Positions 25,060 to 25,088 of a stretch of DNA of 25,088 nt are shown in pieces. This stretch comes from Lachnospiraceae bacterium. GTDB taxonomy: Bacteria; Bacillota; Clostridia; Lachnospirales; Lachnospiraceae. Position 1 is the stretch's first letter; every line of letters begins with the position of its first letter. The translations under genes and the position numbers were made by a program. The notes under the pieces are model-generated. The model was not told the DNA's origin. It saw only the letters and a list, made by a program, of their open reading frames with translations, and made no database searches. The stretch covers positions 1-25,088 of the forward strand of contig JAEDCX010000031.1 of assembly GCA_016293925.1 (NCBI GenBank), in the 5' to 3' direction.

Positions 25060-25088
25060 CTGTCTGATCTGCTCACTGCCTGATCTGC
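25060..25088. repeat. Short direct repeat upstream of the alcohol dehydrogenase
   Basis: Plus-strand CTGTCTGATCTGC (25060-25072) and CTGCCTGATCTGC (25076-25088) differ at one base and are offset by 16 bases. The stretch is cut by the window edge, so further copies cannot be excluded. It could be a pair of regulator sites or chance. Confidence 0.35.

Noticed and set aside
1..25088. tRNA, rRNA, CRISPR array, insertion sequence, prophage or defence genes
   Set aside because: Read on both strands, no repeats-with-spacers, cloverleaf, transposase or phage motif was recognised; almost all bases belong to the genes listed.

Overview
The window is a stretch of a Gram-positive, low-to-moderate-GC Firmicutes chromosome, most likely class Clostridia and probably Lachnospiraceae. 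The reasons are a full-length PolC-type replicase, a non-mevalonate isoprenoid pathway (dxr, ispG), an LTA-synthase-like enzyme, strong GGAGG ribosome sites, and the gene order rpsB-tsf ... pyrH-frr-uppS-cdsA-dxr-rseP-ispG-polC. All 18 complete genes and one cut-off gene lie on the minus strand, so transcription runs from the right edge to the left edge. The genus is not determined.

Right to left: (1) An iron-dependent alcohol dehydrogenase (23862-25040). (2) rpsB-tsf, with an extended -10 promoter, a leader of about 200 nt and a strong terminator. (3) A block of five genes between tsf and pyrH, where many relatives have none: a prolyl-tRNA editing-domain protein, cardiolipin synthase, an LTA-synthase-like phosphoglycerol transferase, a membrane-anchored CE4 polysaccharide deacetylase and a bactofilin. 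(4) The essential run pyrH-frr-uppS-cdsA-dxr-rseP-ispG-polC, tightly packed, with one hairpin terminator or attenuator between frr and uppS. (5) A xylan-oligosaccharide cassette placed 47 nt behind polC: GH67 alpha-glucuronidase, CE1-like esterase and GH8 reducing-end xylose-releasing exo-oligoxylanase. None of the three has a signal peptide. (6) At the left edge, a promoter, ribosome site and the first 11 codons of a further gene, whose start resembles the L-fucose/L-arabinose isomerase-like family.

Many of the genes serve the cell envelope. CdsA makes CDP-diacylglycerol, the precursor of phosphatidylglycerol, which both cardiolipin synthase and LTA-synthase-like enzymes use. Dxr, IspG and UppS lead to the undecaprenyl carrier. 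RseP is the site-2 protease for membrane signalling, and the deacetylase and bactofilin probably act at the wall. The xylan cassette would finish degradation of imported, decorated xylo-oligosaccharides in the cytoplasm; no transporter or beta-xylosidase is visible.

Most of the window is recognisable housekeeping. The points most worth checking are the deacetylase-bactofilin pair under its own promoter, an attenuator-like three-segment structure beginning at the frr stop codon, an EF-Ts with roughly 60 extra residues, the long rpsB leader, and the xylan genes joined to the polC transcription unit. No tRNA, rRNA, CRISPR array, insertion sequence or phage gene was seen.
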